Under the pieces are notes generated by a model. That model did no database searches. It was not told where the DNA came from and worked only from the letters and a program-made list of their open reading frames with translations. Below are positions 15,381 through 25,637 of a stretch of 64,000 nt of DNA, one piece after another (within the stretch, counting starts at the first letter, position 1; every line of letters begins with the position of its first letter). A program made the translations under genes and the position numbers. Source of the stretch: Paraburkholderia sp. CNPSo 3274 (GTDB lineage Bacteria > Pseudomonadota > Gammaproteobacteria > Burkholderiales > Burkholderiaceae); NCBI RefSeq assembly GCF_024206475.1, contig NZ_JAMBPR010000016.1:1-64000 (forward strand). Reading direction: 5' to 3'.

Positions 15381-17480
15381 TCAGACCCAGCCGAACGCGG
15401 TGAGCACCATGTCGATCAGCTTGATGCACGGGAACGGCAGCAGAATGCCGCCGAGGCCGTAGACCAGCAGATTGCGGCGCAGCAGTGTCGCGGCGCCGAG
15501 CGGCCGGTACTTCACGCCCTTGAGCGCGAGCGGAATCAGCATCACGATGATGAGCGCGTTGAAGATCACCGCCGAGAGGATCGCCGACGCCGGCGAAGTC
15601 AGATGCATGACGTCGAGCACGCGCAGTTGCGGATACGTCGAAGCGAATGCCGCCGGAATGATCGCGAAGTACTTCGCGACGTCGTTGGCGATCGAGAACG
15701 TCGTGAGCGAGCCGCGCGTCATGAGCATCTGCTTGCCGATCTCGACGATCTCGATGAGCTTGGTCGGGTTCGAGTCGAGGTCGACCATGTTGCCCGCTTC
15801 CTTCGCGGCCTGGGTGCCCGTGTTCATCGCCACGGCCACGTCGGCCTGCGCGAGCGCCGGGGCGTCGTTGGTGCCGTCGCCCGTCATCGCCACGAGCTTG
15901 CCTTGCGCCTGGTGCTCGCGGATCGTCGCGAGCTTGGTTTCAGGCGTGGCCTGCGCGAGGAAGTCGTCCACGCCCGCTTCGGCGGCGATCGCGGCGGCGG
16001 TCAGGCGGTTGTCGCCCGTCACCATCACGGTCTTGATACCCATCTTGCGCAGCTCGGCGAAACGCTCCTTGATGCCGCCCTTCACGACGTCCTTCAGCTC
16101 GATCACGCCGAGCACGCGCGCGGTGCCATCATGCATTTCGGCCACCACGAGCGGCGTGCTGCCGCGGCGCGCCACGTCGTCCACTGCGTTGTCGACTTCG
16201 CCGGGGAAACGGCCGCCATGGGCTTCGACGTAATTCTTGACCGCGTCGGCAGCGCCCTTGCGGATTTCGCGGCCGGGCATGTCCACACCGCTCATGCGCG
16301 TTTGGGCGCTGAAGGCGAGAAACACGGCGTGCAGCGAGTTCATGTCGCGCTGGCGGATGTTGAAGCGCTGCTTCGCGAGCACGACGATGCTGCGGCCTTC
16401 CGGCGTTTCGTCGGCGAGCGACGAGAGCTGCGCCGCGTCCGCGAGCACTTCTTCGGTCACGCCAGGCGCTGGCACGAACATCGACGCCTGACGGTTGCCG
16501 AGCGTGATCGTGCCGGTCTTGTCGAGCAGCAGCACGTCCACGTCGCCGGCGGCTTCCACCGCGCGGCCCGAAGTCGCGATCACGTTGGCCTGCATCATGC
16601 GGCTCATGCCGGCCACGCCGATCGCCGAAAGCAGACCGCCGATGGTCGTCGGAATCAGGCAGACGAGCAGCGCCACGAGCGCCGTGATCGTGACCACGTG
16701 GCCCATCTTCGCGGCTTCGACCGAGAACATCGAGAACGGCAGCAGCGTCGCGGTGGCAAGGAGCAGCACGATGCTCAGCGCGACGAGCAGGATCGTGAGG
16801 GCGATTTCGTTAGGCGTTTTCTGGCGCTTCGCGCCTTCGACCATCGCGATCATGCGGTCGAGGAACGCTTCGCCCGGGTTCGCCGTGACGCGCACGACGA
16901 TCCAGTCGGAGAGCACGCGCGTGCCGCCCGTCACCGAGGAAAAGTCGCCGCCCGACTCGCGGATCACCGGCGCGGATTCGCCCGTGATGGCCGATTCGTC
17001 CACCGACGCCACGCCTTCGATCACTTCGCCGTCCGCCGGAATCGTGTCACCGGTCTCGACCAGCACCACGTCGCCGCGGCGCAGGTCGGACGCCGTCATG
17101 ATGCGGATCGGCGCCTTCGGATGCGGCTCGTTGAGCTTCTTGGCCATGACGTCTTTCTTGGCCTGGCGCAGCGATGCCGCCTGCGCCTTCGAGCGCCCCT
17201 CGGCGAGCGCTTCCGCGAAGTTCGCGAACAGCACCGTGAACCACAGCCAGAGCGCGACCGCGAGGATGAAACCCGCGGGCGCTTCGGCCTGGCCCACGAG
17301 CGCCGCGATCCAGAGGATCGTCGTGAGCACGCTGCCCACGTAGACGCAGAACATCACGGGGTTGCGCAACTGCGTGCGCGGGTTGAGTTTTCTGAACGAG
17401 TCCACGATGGCCGGACGCACCAGCGCCGGATCGAACATGGACCGAGTTGCACTATGCTGATTCATTTTCGTTTCGCTCAT
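15381..17480 (-). CDS. kdpB: KdpB ATPase subunit of the potassium pump
   Basis: A 699-residue P-type ATPase of class IA. The phosphorylated aspartate is Asp320 in DKTGTITLG. The actuator motif TGESAPV, the hinge motif [16 protein letters not shown] and about seven membrane helices are visible. It hydrolyses ATP to drive K+ uptake through KdpA. The start is taken at the ATG of MSETKMNQ; a TTG seven codons upstream would overlap the kdpA stop by four bases. Length is in the normal range. Confidence 0.95.
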   Translation of the reverse strand: MSETKMNQHSATRSMFDPALVRPAIVDSFRKLNPRTQLRNPVMFCVYVGSVLTTILWIAALVGQAEAPAGFILAVALWLWFTVLFANFAEALAEGRSKAQAASLRQAKKDVMAKKLNEPHPKAPIRIMTASDLRRGDVVLVETGDTIPADGEVIEGVASVDESAITGESAPVIRESGGDFSSVTGGTRVLSDWIVVRVTANPGEAFLDRMIAMVEGAKRQKTPNEIALTILLVALSIVLLLATATLLPFSMFSVEAAKMGHVVTITALVALLVCLIPTTIGGLLSAIGVAGMSRMMQANVIATSGRAVEAAGDVDVLLLDKTGTITLGNRQASMFVPAPGVTEEVLADAAQLSSLADETPEGRSIVVLAKQRFNIRQRDMNSLHAVFLAFSAQTRMSGVDMPGREIRKGAADAVKNYVEAHGGRFPGEVDNAVDDVARRGSTPLVVAEMHDGTARVLGVIELKDVVKGGIKERFAELRKMGIKTVMVTGDNRLTAAAIAAEAGVDDFLAQATPETKLATIREHQAQGKLVAMTGDGTNDAPALAQADVAVAMNTGTQAAKEAGNMVDLDSNPTKLIEIVEIGKQMLMTRGSLTTFSIANDVAKYFAIIPAAFASTYPQLRVLDVMHLTSPASAILSAVIFNALIIVMLIPLALKGVKYRPLGAATLLRRNLLVYGLGGILLPFPCIKLIDMVLTAFGWV

Positions 17481-17497
17481 GTTGCGAAGGCCCCCGT

Positions 17498-19303
17498 TCA
17501 ATGCACGCCCATCATGATCAGATGCTCAACGCCGGGACCGAGCGCGAGCGCGGGCACATAGGTGAGCGCGCCGACCAGCAGCACCGTGCCGAGCAGCAGC
17601 ACGACGAAGAGCGGGCCATGGGTGGGCAGCGTGCCGCCCGTCACTGCAATGCGCTTCTTGCTTGCGAGCGAACCCGCGATGGCGAGCACCGGCACGATGG
17701 TGCCGAAGCGGCCGAACCACATGGCAATGGCGAGCAACCAGTTATAGAACGGCGTGTTCACGGTGAGGCCGGCGAACGCGCTGCCGTTGTTGTTGGCGGC
17801 CGAGCTGAACGCGTACAGGATCTCGGAGAAGCCATGCGCGCCCGGATTGGCGATACCGGCCTTGCCCGCGTCGGCGAGCACCGCGATCGAGGTGCCGAGC
17901 AGCACGAGCAGCGGCGTGAGCAGCACGACGATCGAGACCATCTTCATCTCGAACGACTCGATCTTCTTGCCGACATATTCCGGCGTGCGGCCGATCATGA
18001 GCCCGGCCACGAACACTGCGAGCAGCGCGAACACGAGCATGCCGTAGAGACCCGAACCGACACCGCCGAAGATCACCTCGCCGAGCTGGATGAAGAGCAT
18101 CGGAATGAGACCGCCGAGCGGCGTGAGCGAGTCGTGCGCCGCGTTCACGGCGCCGCACGAAGCCGCCGTGGTCGCGACCACGAAGATGCCCGTTTGTGCG
18201 ATGCCAAAGCGCGTCTCCTTGCCTTCCATGTTGCCGCCGGCTTGCAGCGCGCTTGCGTGCTGGTCGACGTTGAGCGTCGTGAACATCGGATTGCCCGACT
18301 GCTCGGCGGATAGCACGCCGCCCACGGCCACGGCGAACGCAACCGTCATCACCGCGAGCACCGCGACGCCTTGCCTGCGGTCGCCCACCACGTTGCCGAA
18401 CACGAGACACAGTGCGGCTGGAATGATCAGGATCGACAACATTTCGATGACGTTCGAGACCGGCGTGGGGTTCTCGTACGGATGCGCCGAGTTCGCATTG
18501 AAGAAGCCGCCGCCGTTGGTGCCGAGCATCTTGATCGCGACCTGCGAGGCGACCGGGCCCATGGCGAGCGTTTGCGACGTGACCTTCGTGTCCACCGTCT
18601 CGGGATTACCCTTCGCGTCCTTCACCGGGTTGCCCTGGGCATCGACCTTCGGCGCCGCATAGGTCGTGGTTTGCAGCACCGGCACGTCCTGATACGCCTT
18701 GAAGTTCTGAATCATGCCCTGGCTCATCAGGAGCGCAGCGATGATCGCCGACATCGGCACGAGGATGTAGAACGTCGTGCGCGTGAGGTCGACCCAGAAG
18801 TTGCCGATGGTCTGCACCGAGTGGCGCGCAAAGCCGCGAATCAGAGCGATCACGACCACGATGCCCGTCGCCGCCGAAAGGAAGTTCTGCACGGTGAGGC
18901 CGAGCATCTGCGTGAGATAGCTCACCGTTTGCTCGGGCGTGTAGTCCTGCCAGTTGGTGTTGGTGACGAAGCTCACGGCCGTGTTGAACGCGCCGTCGAC
19001 GGTCATCGCGCCGAACTGCTGCGGGTTGCCAGGCAGCCAGCCCTGAATACGCAGCAGCACATAGAGAAAGCCCACGCCGAGCACGTTGAACGAGATGGTG
19101 GCGAGCGCATAGCGCTTCCAGTTCATCTCGGCCTGCGGATCGACGCCGGCGATGCGATAGAGCCAGTTTTCGAGCGGCGCAAAGAGCCGCACGACGCGCG
19201 AGCGCCCGTCGAGCACGCGCGTCATGTAGCCCGATACAGGCACCGCGAGCGCGAGCAGGATGACGAGGTAAAGCCCCGCCTGGAGCAGCGTGTTGGTGTT
19301 CAT
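17498..19303 (-). CDS. kdpA: KdpA potassium-binding subunit
   Basis: A 601-residue channel-like subunit with about ten membrane helices. Selectivity-filter type segments are visible, for example [18 protein letters not shown] and [13 protein letters not shown]. It binds and passes K+ at low external concentration. The ATG at 19303 overlaps the stop of kdpF (ATGA), and the kdpB start follows closely. Confidence 0.96.
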   Translation of the reverse strand: MNTNTLLQAGLYLVILLALAVPVSGYMTRVLDGRSRVVRLFAPLENWLYRIAGVDPQAEMNWKRYALATISFNVLGVGFLYVLLRIQGWLPGNPQQFGAMTVDGAFNTAVSFVTNTNWQDYTPEQTVSYLTQMLGLTVQNFLSAATGIVVVIALIRGFARHSVQTIGNFWVDLTRTTFYILVPMSAIIAALLMSQGMIQNFKAYQDVPVLQTTTYAAPKVDAQGNPVKDAKGNPETVDTKVTSQTLAMGPVASQVAIKMLGTNGGGFFNANSAHPYENPTPVSNVIEMLSILIIPAALCLVFGNVVGDRRQGVAVLAVMTVAFAVAVGGVLSAEQSGNPMFTTLNVDQHASALQAGGNMEGKETRFGIAQTGIFVVATTAASCGAVNAAHDSLTPLGGLIPMLFIQLGEVIFGGVGSGLYGMLVFALLAVFVAGLMIGRTPEYVGKKIESFEMKMVSIVVLLTPLLVLLGTSIAVLADAGKAGIANPGAHGFSEILYAFSSAANNNGSAFAGLTVNTPFYNWLLAIAMWFGRFGTIVPVLAIAGSLASKKRIAVTGGTLPTHGPLFVVLLLGTVLLVGALTYVPALALGPGVEHLIMMGVH

Positions 19304-19392
19304 TCGATATCCTCCGCGCGCAGGAGCGCATGGACGAGATAAACGAACAGCAACAGCGTTGCCGCCCCCGATAGCCAAAAGATCCAGGTCAT
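19300..19392 (-). CDS. kdpF: KdpF small membrane subunit
   Basis: A 30-residue peptide read by hand on the minus strand, starting MTWIFWLSGAATLLLF. It is one hydrophobic helix followed by [10 protein letters not shown], the usual KdpF pattern of helix then L-L-R-x-E. KdpF stabilises the KdpABC complex in the membrane. Its start overlaps the stop of the upstream 40-residue peptide and its stop overlaps the kdpA start, both as ATGA. Confidence 0.9.
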   Translation of the reverse strand: MTWIFWLSGAATLLLFVYLVHALLRAEDIE

Positions 19393-19511
19393 GGGCGCAC
19401 CCCCTTCGCACCTTGATCGCGACGGTACTGCATGAGCTTCTCGCAGCCCGCGATCAACGCGTATGTGAGCGCGGCGAAAACCACCAGCCCCCCGATATAC
19501 AGCACATCCAT
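19389..19511 (-). CDS. Small membrane peptide at the head of the kdp operon
   Basis: A 40-residue peptide beginning MDVLYIGGLVVFAALTYALI, then AGCEKLMQYRRDQGAKGVRP. It has one membrane helix and a basic tail with a conserved-looking GCEKL segment. A GGAGA ribosome site lies about 9 bases before the ATG, and the stop overlaps the kdpF start by four bases. Similar short single-helix frames stand before kdpF in other proteobacteria, to my recollection, but I know of no proven function. It may help assembly of the pump or serve as a leader that couples translation of kdpF and kdpA. Confidence 0.75.
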   Translation of the reverse strand: MDVLYIGGLVVFAALTYALIAGCEKLMQYRRDQGAKGVRP

Positions 19512-19564
19512 TGTCGTGTTCTCCATTCGCGGATGACGGATGGCTGAAAGTTACCCGCTACCGC

Positions 19565-19615
19565 ATTAAATCCGGATCAAAGCTTTTGGCGCGCGTATAA
19601 AAAACGCGTAAACGC
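19565..19615 (-). promoter_or_regulatory. Possible kdp promoter and KdpE-binding region
   Basis: On the minus strand a T-rich block, GTTTACGCGTTTTTTATACG (within 19593-19615), resembles the T-rich KdpE target of E. coli. A TTTAAT -10-like hexamer lies downstream at 19565-19570, about 55 bases before the first peptide. No strong -35 box is visible, as expected for an activated promoter. Confidence 0.3.
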
Positions 19616-19645
19616 GAGCCAGAACACGGGCCGGGGAGGAAAGAA

Positions 19646-19679
19646 AAAAGGCGCGCAACACTGGCGTTGCGCGCCTTTT
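19646..19679. terminator. Bidirectional intrinsic terminator between the oxidoreductase gene and kdp
   Basis: A 14-bp stem, AAAAGGCGCGCAAC with its complement, surrounds a 6-base loop and ends in a T-run on either strand. It lies about 100 bases downstream of the minus-strand quinone oxidoreductase and insulates the kdp promoter. Confidence 0.85.
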
Positions 19680-19776
19680 GGGTCTCCATGACGGAGTCAA
19701 GGAACGTAAAGGTCGAATCAATGCGCCAGCGCCGAAGGCATGCCCCGTGCGGCGCGGCGGTGCATCAATTTTTATC

Positions 19777-20751
19777 TCATGGGATCAGCACCGTCGAACC
19801 CGTGGTCTTGCGCGCTTCGAGATCGGCATGAGCCTGCCCGACGTCCTCGAGCGCATAGCGCTGGTTGATCGACGTCCTGACCTTGCCCGAAGACACCACG
19901 TCGAACAACTCGGCGGCCATCGCCTCGTAGTCGGCGCGCTTCGCCATATACGTGAAGAGCGTCGGGCGCGTGAAGAAGAGCGAGCCGCGCCCGGCGAACT
20001 CCGACGAATCGATCGGCGGCAGCGGCCCCGAAGCATTGCCGAAGCTCACGAACATGCCGAGCGGCGCAAGACAGTCGAGCGATTTCGTGTAGGTATCCTT
20101 GCCGATCGAGTCGTACACCACGGGCACGCCCGCACCGTTCGTGATCTCGCGCACGCGCGCCGTGAAGTCCTCGCGCGTGTAGACGATCGGATGATCGCAG
20201 CCGTGCGCCTTCGCAATCGCGGCCTTCTCGTCCGAGCCCACGGTGCCGATCACGGTCGCGCCCAGCGCCTTCGCCCACTGGCACACGAGCAGGCCCACGC
20301 CGCCCGCCGCCGCCTGGATGAGGATCGTGTCGCCAGCCTTCACGCGATACGTGCGGCGCAGCAGGTATTGCGCCGTGAGGCCCTGCAGCATGATCGAAGC
20401 GGCCGCTTCGTCGCTGATCGCGTCCGGCAGCTTGATCACCTGGTCGGCGCGCAGCACGCGCTCCTGCGCATAGGCACCCGGCGGACGCGCGACATAAGCC
20501 ACGCGGTCGCCCACTTTCAGCGCGCTCACGCCCTTGCCGACTGCGGTCACCTCGCCGGCCGCCTCCATGCCGAGCCCGGCGGGCAGCGGCTGCGGATAAA
20601 GCCCGGTGCGGAAATACACGTCGATGTAGTTGAGGCCGCACGCGCTCTGGCGCAAACGCACCTCGCCCTCGCCCGGTTCGCCCACGTCGACCCCCACCCA
20701 CTTCATCACTTCGGGGCCACCGGTTTTGTCGTATCGGATTGCCTTGGTCAT
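19777..20751 (-). CDS. Quinone oxidoreductase (Qor-like, zinc-independent MDR family)
   Basis: A 324-residue medium-chain reductase without zinc ligands. The GroES-like N-terminal half holds the GLNYIDVYFRTGLYP segment typical of Qor. The NADPH-binding half has the motif AAAGGVGLLVCQWAK near residue 150. The C-terminus has the Qor pattern NQRYALEDVGQAHADLEARKTTGSTVL in fragments. The start at 20751 (MTKAIRYDK) has an AAGGAGAC ribosome site five bases upstream. It probably reduces quinones or enones with NADPH in the cytoplasm. Confidence 0.92.
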   Translation of the reverse strand: MTKAIRYDKTGGPEVMKWVGVDVGEPGEGEVRLRQSACGLNYIDVYFRTGLYPQPLPAGLGMEAAGEVTAVGKGVSALKVGDRVAYVARPPGAYAQERVLRADQVIKLPDAISDEAAASIMLQGLTAQYLLRRTYRVKAGDTILIQAAAGGVGLLVCQWAKALGATVIGTVGSDEKAAIAKAHGCDHPIVYTREDFTARVREITNGAGVPVVYDSIGKDTYTKSLDCLAPLGMFVSFGNASGPLPPIDSSEFAGRGSLFFTRPTLFTYMAKRADYEAMAAELFDVVSSGKVRTSINQRYALEDVGQAHADLEARKTTGSTVLIP

Positions 20752-20830
20752 CACGTCTCCTTGGTGTTGTCCTGGCTGGTTTCCTGAAATCGGGCTACGA
20801 AGCGCGCACTTCCCGCACACTGCACGCGCT

Positions 20831-21220
20831 TCAGACCACGTTCTTCTGACGCAGCGTGAGCACGTCGAGGAGCATGCGCGCCGTCGAGATGTTCGTGGCG
20901 CACGGCACGTCGTGCACGTCGCATGCGCGCACGAGCGCGTTGATGTCGGGTTCGTGCGGCTGCGGGGTCATCGGGTCGCGCAGGAAGATCACGATGTCGA
21001 CGTTGCCTTCCGCGAGCCGCGCGCCGATCTGCAGGTCGCCGCCGTGCGGGCCCGAGAGCATGCGCTCGACGTTCATGCCCGTCGCGGCCTCGATGCGCGA
21101 GCCGGTCGTGCCGGTCGCGATGATCTCGCAGTGACGCAGCGTATCGACGTATTCGCTCGCCAGCTTGACGATGTCATCCTTCTTGTGGTCGTGCGCTATC
21201 AGTGCGACGCGGGTTGGCAT
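20831..21220 (-). CDS. mgsA: Methylglyoxal synthase
   Basis: A 129-residue enzyme that turns dihydroxyacetone phosphate into methylglyoxal and phosphate. Visible family marks are [10 protein letters not shown] at the start, the phosphate-binding TGTTGS, then [14 protein letters not shown] with the catalytic aspartate, [14 protein letters not shown] and ATN near the end. It is shorter than the E. coli enzyme (152) because both ends lack a few residues, as in other betaproteobacterial forms. It lies 79 bases from the start of the quinone oxidoreductase gene, on the same strand. Confidence 0.95.
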   Translation of the reverse strand: MPTRVALIAHDHKKDDIVKLASEYVDTLRHCEIIATGTTGSRIEAATGMNVERMLSGPHGGDLQIGARLAEGNVDIVIFLRDPMTPQPHEPDINALVRACDVHDVPCATNISTARMLLDVLTLRQKNVV

Positions 21221-21321
21221 GGCCTAAGTCTCCTTGAGATGTGGTTGACGTGCGTAATAGTCGTGATGCGTGTCGTGATGCGGCGCCAGGGGCGCCGCGG
21301 CTGGCCAGCGCTGACTCGATA

Positions 21322-22101
21322 TCAATAGGTGCCCGGATAAGCCCCGCCGTCGATCAGCCAGTTCTGCCCGGTGATATAGCCCGCGTGCACGCTGCACAGG
21401 AACGCGCAGGCGCGGCCGAATTCTTCGGACGTACCGAAACGTCCGGCCGGAATTGCCTTCATGCGGCGCGCGCGCGCTTCTTCTTCCGAAATCTGGCTCG
21501 CCTTCGCCTGCGCGACGATGGTGGCCTGGATGCGGTCGGTGTCGAACGCGCCCGGTAGCAGGTTGTTGATCGTGACGCCCGTGGCCGCGACCTGGCGCGC
21601 CACGCCCGCGACGAAGCCCGTGAGGCCCGAGCGTGCGCCGTTCGAGAGGCCGAGCACGTCGATTGGCGCCTTCACCGAGGAGCTCGTGATGTTGACGATG
21701 CGCCCGTAGCCGCGCGCGATCATGTCGTCGATGGTGGACTGGATCAGCGCGATCGGCGTGAGCATGTTCGCTTCGAGCGCCGCGATCCACGCCTCGTGGG
21801 TGTACTTGCGGAAGTCGCCCGGCGGCGGGCCGCCCGCATTGTTCACCAGAATGTCCGGCGACGGGCACGCCGCGAGCGCGGCGGCGCGGCCCGCTTCGGT
21901 CGTGATGTCGCAGGCCACCGCCTTGACGTCCACGCCCGTGCTCTTGCGGATATGCGCGGCGGTTTCCTCCAGCGTCTGCGCGGTGCGCGCGACGATCGTC
22001 ACGTTGACGCCTTCGGCGGCGAGCGCCTCGGCGCAGCCGCGCCCCAGTCCCTTGCTGGCCGCGCACACCAGCGCGTTGCGTCCTGCGATGCCCATGTCCA
22101 T
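21322..22101 (-). CDS. Atypical SDR-family protein lacking the catalytic Tyr/Lys
   Basis: A 259-residue protein starting MDMGIAGRNALV. The fold is that of 3-oxoacyl-ACP reductases: a glycine-rich segment CAASKGLGRG, then NNAGGPPPG, and INNLLPGAFDTDR. The cofactor motif deviates from TGxxxGxG, and where classical enzymes have YxxxK this protein has LSNGARSG, so the catalytic Tyr and Lys are replaced by Ser and Arg. A known SDR subgroup shows exactly this pattern. It may not be a normal dehydrogenase. The start at 22101 is where similarity begins; the open frame continues upstream without support. Confidence 0.85.
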   Translation of the reverse strand: MDMGIAGRNALVCAASKGLGRGCAEALAAEGVNVTIVARTAQTLEETAAHIRKSTGVDVKAVACDITTEAGRAAALAACPSPDILVNNAGGPPPGDFRKYTHEAWIAALEANMLTPIALIQSTIDDMIARGYGRIVNITSSSVKAPIDVLGLSNGARSGLTGFVAGVARQVAATGVTINNLLPGAFDTDRIQATIVAQAKASQISEEEARARRMKAIPAGRFGTSEEFGRACAFLCSVHAGYITGQNWLIDGGAYPGTY

Positions 22102-22474
22102 CGTTTTCGTGTCCTTTTTGCGTGGATGACCGTCGTATGACAGGGCGGACACGGCCAGGCCTTGCGCCGCACCGCCCTGCGACCTTTTTGGGATTCTAGA
22201 AGAATCGGGCGCGGCGCGTGGAAGGCCGATGGCGCGAGGCCCGGCAACCGGTCCGCGAAGTGGTGTCGCAACGCGCCATGCGCGCGCCGGTGCGCGCGTG
22301 CTTACCGTATACTGGCGCCTGTAGCGCGGCCCGGCGCCCTCGCAAGCATTGAGCGCTTGCCGCGCGCGGCGGGCCGTGTTCGCCGCAACCGCGCAACCCG
22401 GGCGTGCGCTTCGGGTTCGCGCGGCAGCGGCACGACCGATTCTCCGATTCCCTTGCAGCCTTGTGCGCCCCGCC
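22102..22474. other. Divergent intergenic region between the SDR gene and upp
   Basis: These 373 bases separate two divergent starts. A TATACT (22308-22313) on the plus strand could be the upp -10 box, without a convincing -35. I see no RNA gene, no repeat and no further supported open frame. Confidence 0.5.
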
Positions 22475-23125
22475 ATGAAACAGGACAGCCGTTTCCCGAA
22501 TCTCTTCATCCTCGATCACCCGCTGATCCAGCACAAGCTCACGCATATGCGCGACAAGGACACGTCCACGCGCACGTTCCGCGAGCTGCTGCGCGAGATC
22601 ACACTGCTGATGGGCTATGAAATCACGCGCGACCTGCCGGTCGCGTCGCGCCGCGTGCAGACACCGCTCGTCGAAATCGACGCGCCTGTGATCGCGGGCA
22701 AGAAGCTCGCCATCGTGCCGGTGCTGCGCGCGGGCGTGGGCATGTCCGACGGCCTGCTCGAGCTGGTGCCCTCCGCGCGCGTTGGCCATATCGGCGTGTA
22801 TCGTGCCGACGACCATCGCCCGGTCGAGTATCTCGTGCGCCTGCCCGACCTCGAGGACCGCACCTTCATCCTGTGCGATCCGATGGTCGCGACGGGCTAC
22901 TCGGCGGCGCACGCCATCGACGTGCTCAAGCTCCGCGGCGTGCCCGGCGAGCGCATCCTGTTCCTCGCGCTGGTGGCCGCGCCCGAAGGCGTGGACGTGT
23001 TCCAGAAGGCGCACCCGGACGTGAAGCTCTACGTGGCTTCGCTGGATTCGCATCTGAACGAGCACGCCTACATCATTCCGGGCCTGGGCGACGCCGGCGA
23101 CCGGCTCTTCGGCACGAAGAACTAA
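22475..23125 (+). CDS. upp: Uracil phosphoribosyltransferase
   Basis: A 216-residue salvage enzyme that makes UMP from uracil and PRPP. The PRPP-binding motif is [12 protein letters not shown] (about residues 131-142). [15 protein letters not shown] lies upstream, and the uracil-binding C-terminus reads [17 protein letters not shown], the usual family ending. The start [13 protein letters not shown] is preceded by a weak ribosome site. It stands alone with its own upstream region. Confidence 0.96.
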   Translation: MKQDSRFPNLFILDHPLIQHKLTHMRDKDTSTRTFRELLREITLLMGYEITRDLPVASRRVQTPLVEIDAPVIAGKKLAIVPVLRAGVGMSDGLLELVPSARVGHIGVYRADDHRPVEYLVRLPDLEDRTFILCDPMVATGYSAAHAIDVLKLRGVPGERILFLALVAAPEGVDVFQKAHPDVKLYVASLDSHLNEHAYIIPGLGDAGDRLFGTKN

Positions 23126-23510
23126 AAGCTGCACCACCGTTGTCTGGGGGCGGCCGGGAAGACTAGCCGCCCTCGCCACCTTCGCGGGTTTGCGCGGGCG
23201 CACCCGATCCCGCCCCCTTAGCAGCCTCTGCGGCCGGCATGACCGGCCATCGTCTGGCGTTGCGGCACGTAGTTTCGTCAGATAGGCAGGCGAAGCCGGA
23301 CGGTCCCGGCGTGATAAAATTCAGATCCACCTGAACGGGCGCTGCGTCCAGTCCTGCCGGCACATCGTGCTGCGCGGGCGTTACGCGCGAGGCCAAGCGC
23401 AGAATCACGCGCGCCGCGCGAACGACGCACGACGGCCGCGCCCGGGAACATCGCAACGACAACAGCACATTGCACACTGCACGCGCATGGCGCGTGAGAC
23501 GGAGAAAGGT
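23126..23510. other. Intergenic region between upp and yebC
   Basis: These 385 bases hold a short stem GGGCGGC...GCCGCCC just after upp, possibly its terminator without a T-run, and a TAAAAT-like -10 near 23315 for yebC. No supported gene is seen. Confidence 0.45.
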
Positions 23511-24239
23511 ATGGCGGGTCATTCGAAATGGGCCAACATCAAGCACAAGAAGGCTGCTGCTGACGCGAAGCGCGGCAAGGTCTGGACGCGGCTCATCAAG
23601 GAAATCCAGGTCGCGGCGCGCATGGGCGGCGGCGACATCGACTCGAACCCGCGCCTGCGTCTGGCTGTGGACAAGGCGTACGACGCCAACATGCCCAAGG
23701 ACAACATCAACCGCGCCATCCAGCGCGGTGTGGGCGGCGTGGACGGCGCGAACTACGAGGAAATCCGCTACGAAGGCTACGGCATCGGCGGCGCGGCCGT
23801 CATCGTCGACACGATGACCGACAACCGCACCCGCACGGTCGCGGAAGTGCGCCACGCGTTCTCGAAGTTCGGCGGCAACATGGGCACGGACGGCTCGGTC
23901 GCGTTCATGTTCGATCACGTCGGCCAGTTCGTGTTCGCGCCGGGCACGCCCGAAGACGAACTCATGAACGCCGCGCTCGAAGCGGGCGCCGACGACGTCG
24001 TGACGAACGACGACGGCTCGATCGAAGTGGTCTGCCCGCCGTTCGACTTCACGAAGGTCAAGACCGCGCTCGAAGCCGCGGGCTTCAAGGCCGAAATGGC
24101 CGAAGTCACCATGAAGCCGCAGAACGAGGTCGAATTCACGGGCGACGACGCCGTGAAGATGCAAAAGCTGCTCGACGCTCTCGAAAACCTGGACGATGTC
24201 CAGGACGTGTACACCAACGCGTCGATCGCCGAGGAATAA
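23511..24239 (+). CDS. YebC/PmpR-family protein
   Basis: A 242-residue protein of the YebC/PmpR/TACO1 family, with the diagnostic start [20 protein letters not shown]. It has three domains typical of the family, and acidic stretches such as [12 protein letters not shown] mark the later domains. Members bind DNA as regulators or, as shown more recently, act on ribosomes stalled at proline runs. A GAGAAAGG ribosome site precedes the ATG. A strong hairpin follows. Confidence 0.95.
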   Translation: MAGHSKWANIKHKKAAADAKRGKVWTRLIKEIQVAARMGGGDIDSNPRLRLAVDKAYDANMPKDNINRAIQRGVGGVDGANYEEIRYEGYGIGGAAVIVDTMTDNRTRTVAEVRHAFSKFGGNMGTDGSVAFMFDHVGQFVFAPGTPEDELMNAALEAGADDVVTNDDGSIEVVCPPFDFTKVKTALEAAGFKAEMAEVTMKPQNEVEFTGDDAVKMQKLLDALENLDDVQDVYTNASIAEE

Positions 24240-24302
24240 GGCGTCGGCCCGGGAGGCCGCGTCGAGGTCTGTTTTGGCCCCGCCTCCTGCTTGCGATTTT
24301 CA

Positions 24303-24327
24303 CGGCCGGCGCACTGTGCGCCGGCCG
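24303..24327 (+). terminator. Hairpin between yebC and purD
   Basis: An 11-bp perfect stem, CGGCCGGCGCA with its complement, around a 3-base loop. It is followed by a T-rich but broken stretch. It probably ends the yebC transcript. Confidence 0.6.
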
Positions 24328-24362
24328 CAACTGTTTCTGGTCTTGGTCTTTCGGGGATTCTC

Positions 24363-25637
24363 ATGAAGTTACTCGTCGTCGGTTCTGGCGGCCGCGAACA
24401 TGCGCTGGCGTGGAAGCTCGCGCAGGCGCCGCGCGTGCAGCTCGTCTACGTCGCACCCGGTAACGGCGGCACCGCGCAGGACGAGCGGCTTGCCAACGTC
24501 GACATCACGGATATCCACGAGCTCGCCGATTTCGCCGAGCGCGAAGGCGTCGCCCTGACGGTGGTCGGTCCGGAAGCGCCGCTCGCGGCCGGCATCGTCA
24601 ACGTGTTTCGCCAGCGCGGCCTGAAGGTGTTCGGCCCGTCGAAGGAAGCCGCGCAGCTCGAAAGCTCGAAGGACTTCGCCAAGGCGTTCATGAAGCGCCA
24701 CAACATCCCGACCGCCGCCTACGAGACCTTCTCGGACGCCACGGCAGCGCACGCCTACGTCGAAAAGAACGGCGCGCCCATCGTCATCAAGGCCGACGGC
24801 CTTGCTGCCGGCAAGGGCGTGGTCGTGGCGATGTCGCTGGAAGAAGCGCATCAGGCCATCGACATGATGCTCGCCGACAACAAGCTCGGCGACGCCGGCG
24901 CGCGCGTGGTGATCGAGGAATTCCTCGCAGGCGAGGAAGCGAGCTTCATCGTCATGGTGGACGGCAAGCACGTGCTCGCGCTCGCCTCGAGCCAGGACCA
25001 CAAGCGCCTGCAAGACGGCGACCAGGGCCCGAACACGGGCGGCATGGGCGCCTACTCGCCCGCGCCGATCGTCACGCCGCAGTTGCACGCACGCGTGATG
25101 CGCGAAATCATCCTGCCAACCGTGGCGGGCATGGAGAAGGAAGGCATCCGCTACACGGGCTTCCTCTACGCCGGTCTGATGATCGACGCGCAGGGCAACC
25201 CGAAGACGCTCGAATTCAACTGCCGCATGGGCGACCCCGAAACGCAGCCGATTATGGCGCGCCTGAAGGGCGACTTCTCGAAGGTCGTGGAGCACGCCAT
25301 CGCCGGCACGCTCAACCAGGTCGAGCTCGAATGGGACCGCCGCACGGCGCTTGGCGTCGTGCTCGCCGCACACAACTATCCGGAAACGCCGCGCAAGGGC
25401 GACCGCATCAGCGACATCCCCGCCGAAGCCGCCGATTCGGTCACGTTCCACGCGGGCACGCAGATGGTGGACGGCAAACTCTTGACCTCGGGCGGCCGCG
25501 TGCTGTGCGTGGTGGGTCTCGCCGATTCGGTGCGCAGCGCGCAGAACGTCGCGTACGAGACCGTGAACCGCATCTCGTTCGACGGCATGCAGTATCGCAA
25601 CGATATTGGCTATCGCGCCGCGGGGCGCAAGCCGTAA
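24363..25637 (+). CDS. purD: Phosphoribosylamine-glycine ligase
   Basis: A 424-residue ATP-grasp enzyme of purine synthesis. It joins phosphoribosylamine and glycine with ATP. The N-terminal nucleotide-binding fold reads MKLLVVGSGGREHALAWKLA. The ATP-grasp core holds IVIKADGLAAGKGVVVA and the metal-binding EFNCRMGDPETQ. The start is 36 bases after the yebC hairpin. Length and motifs are normal. The second purine gene here, purT, lies 25 kb away. Confidence 0.97.
   Translation: MKLLVVGSGGREHALAWKLAQAPRVQLVYVAPGNGGTAQDERLANVDITDIHELADFAEREGVALTVVGPEAPLAAGIVNVFRQRGLKVFGPSKEAAQLESSKDFAKAFMKRHNIPTAAYETFSDATAAHAYVEKNGAPIVIKADGLAAGKGVVVAMSLEEAHQAIDMMLADNKLGDAGARVVIEEFLAGEEASFIVMVDGKHVLALASSQDHKRLQDGDQGPNTGGMGAYSPAPIVTPQLHARVMREIILPTVAGMEKEGIRYTGFLYAGLMIDAQGNPKTLEFNCRMGDPETQPIMARLKGDFSKVVEHAIAGTLNQVELEWDRRTALGVVLAAHNYPETPRKGDRISDIPAEAADSVTFHAGTQMVDGKLLTSGGRVLCVVGLADSVRSAQNVAYETVNRISFDGMQYRNDIGYRAAGRKP

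Noticed and set aside
15348-17561. A 737-codon plus-strand frame opposite kdpB
   Set aside because: Low-complexity Arg/His/Asp composition with no motifs; kdpB on the other strand is certain.
21241-21321. Small gene between mgsA and the SDR gene
   Set aside because: Only about 100 bases with no start/ribosome-site combination and no conserved-looking frame.
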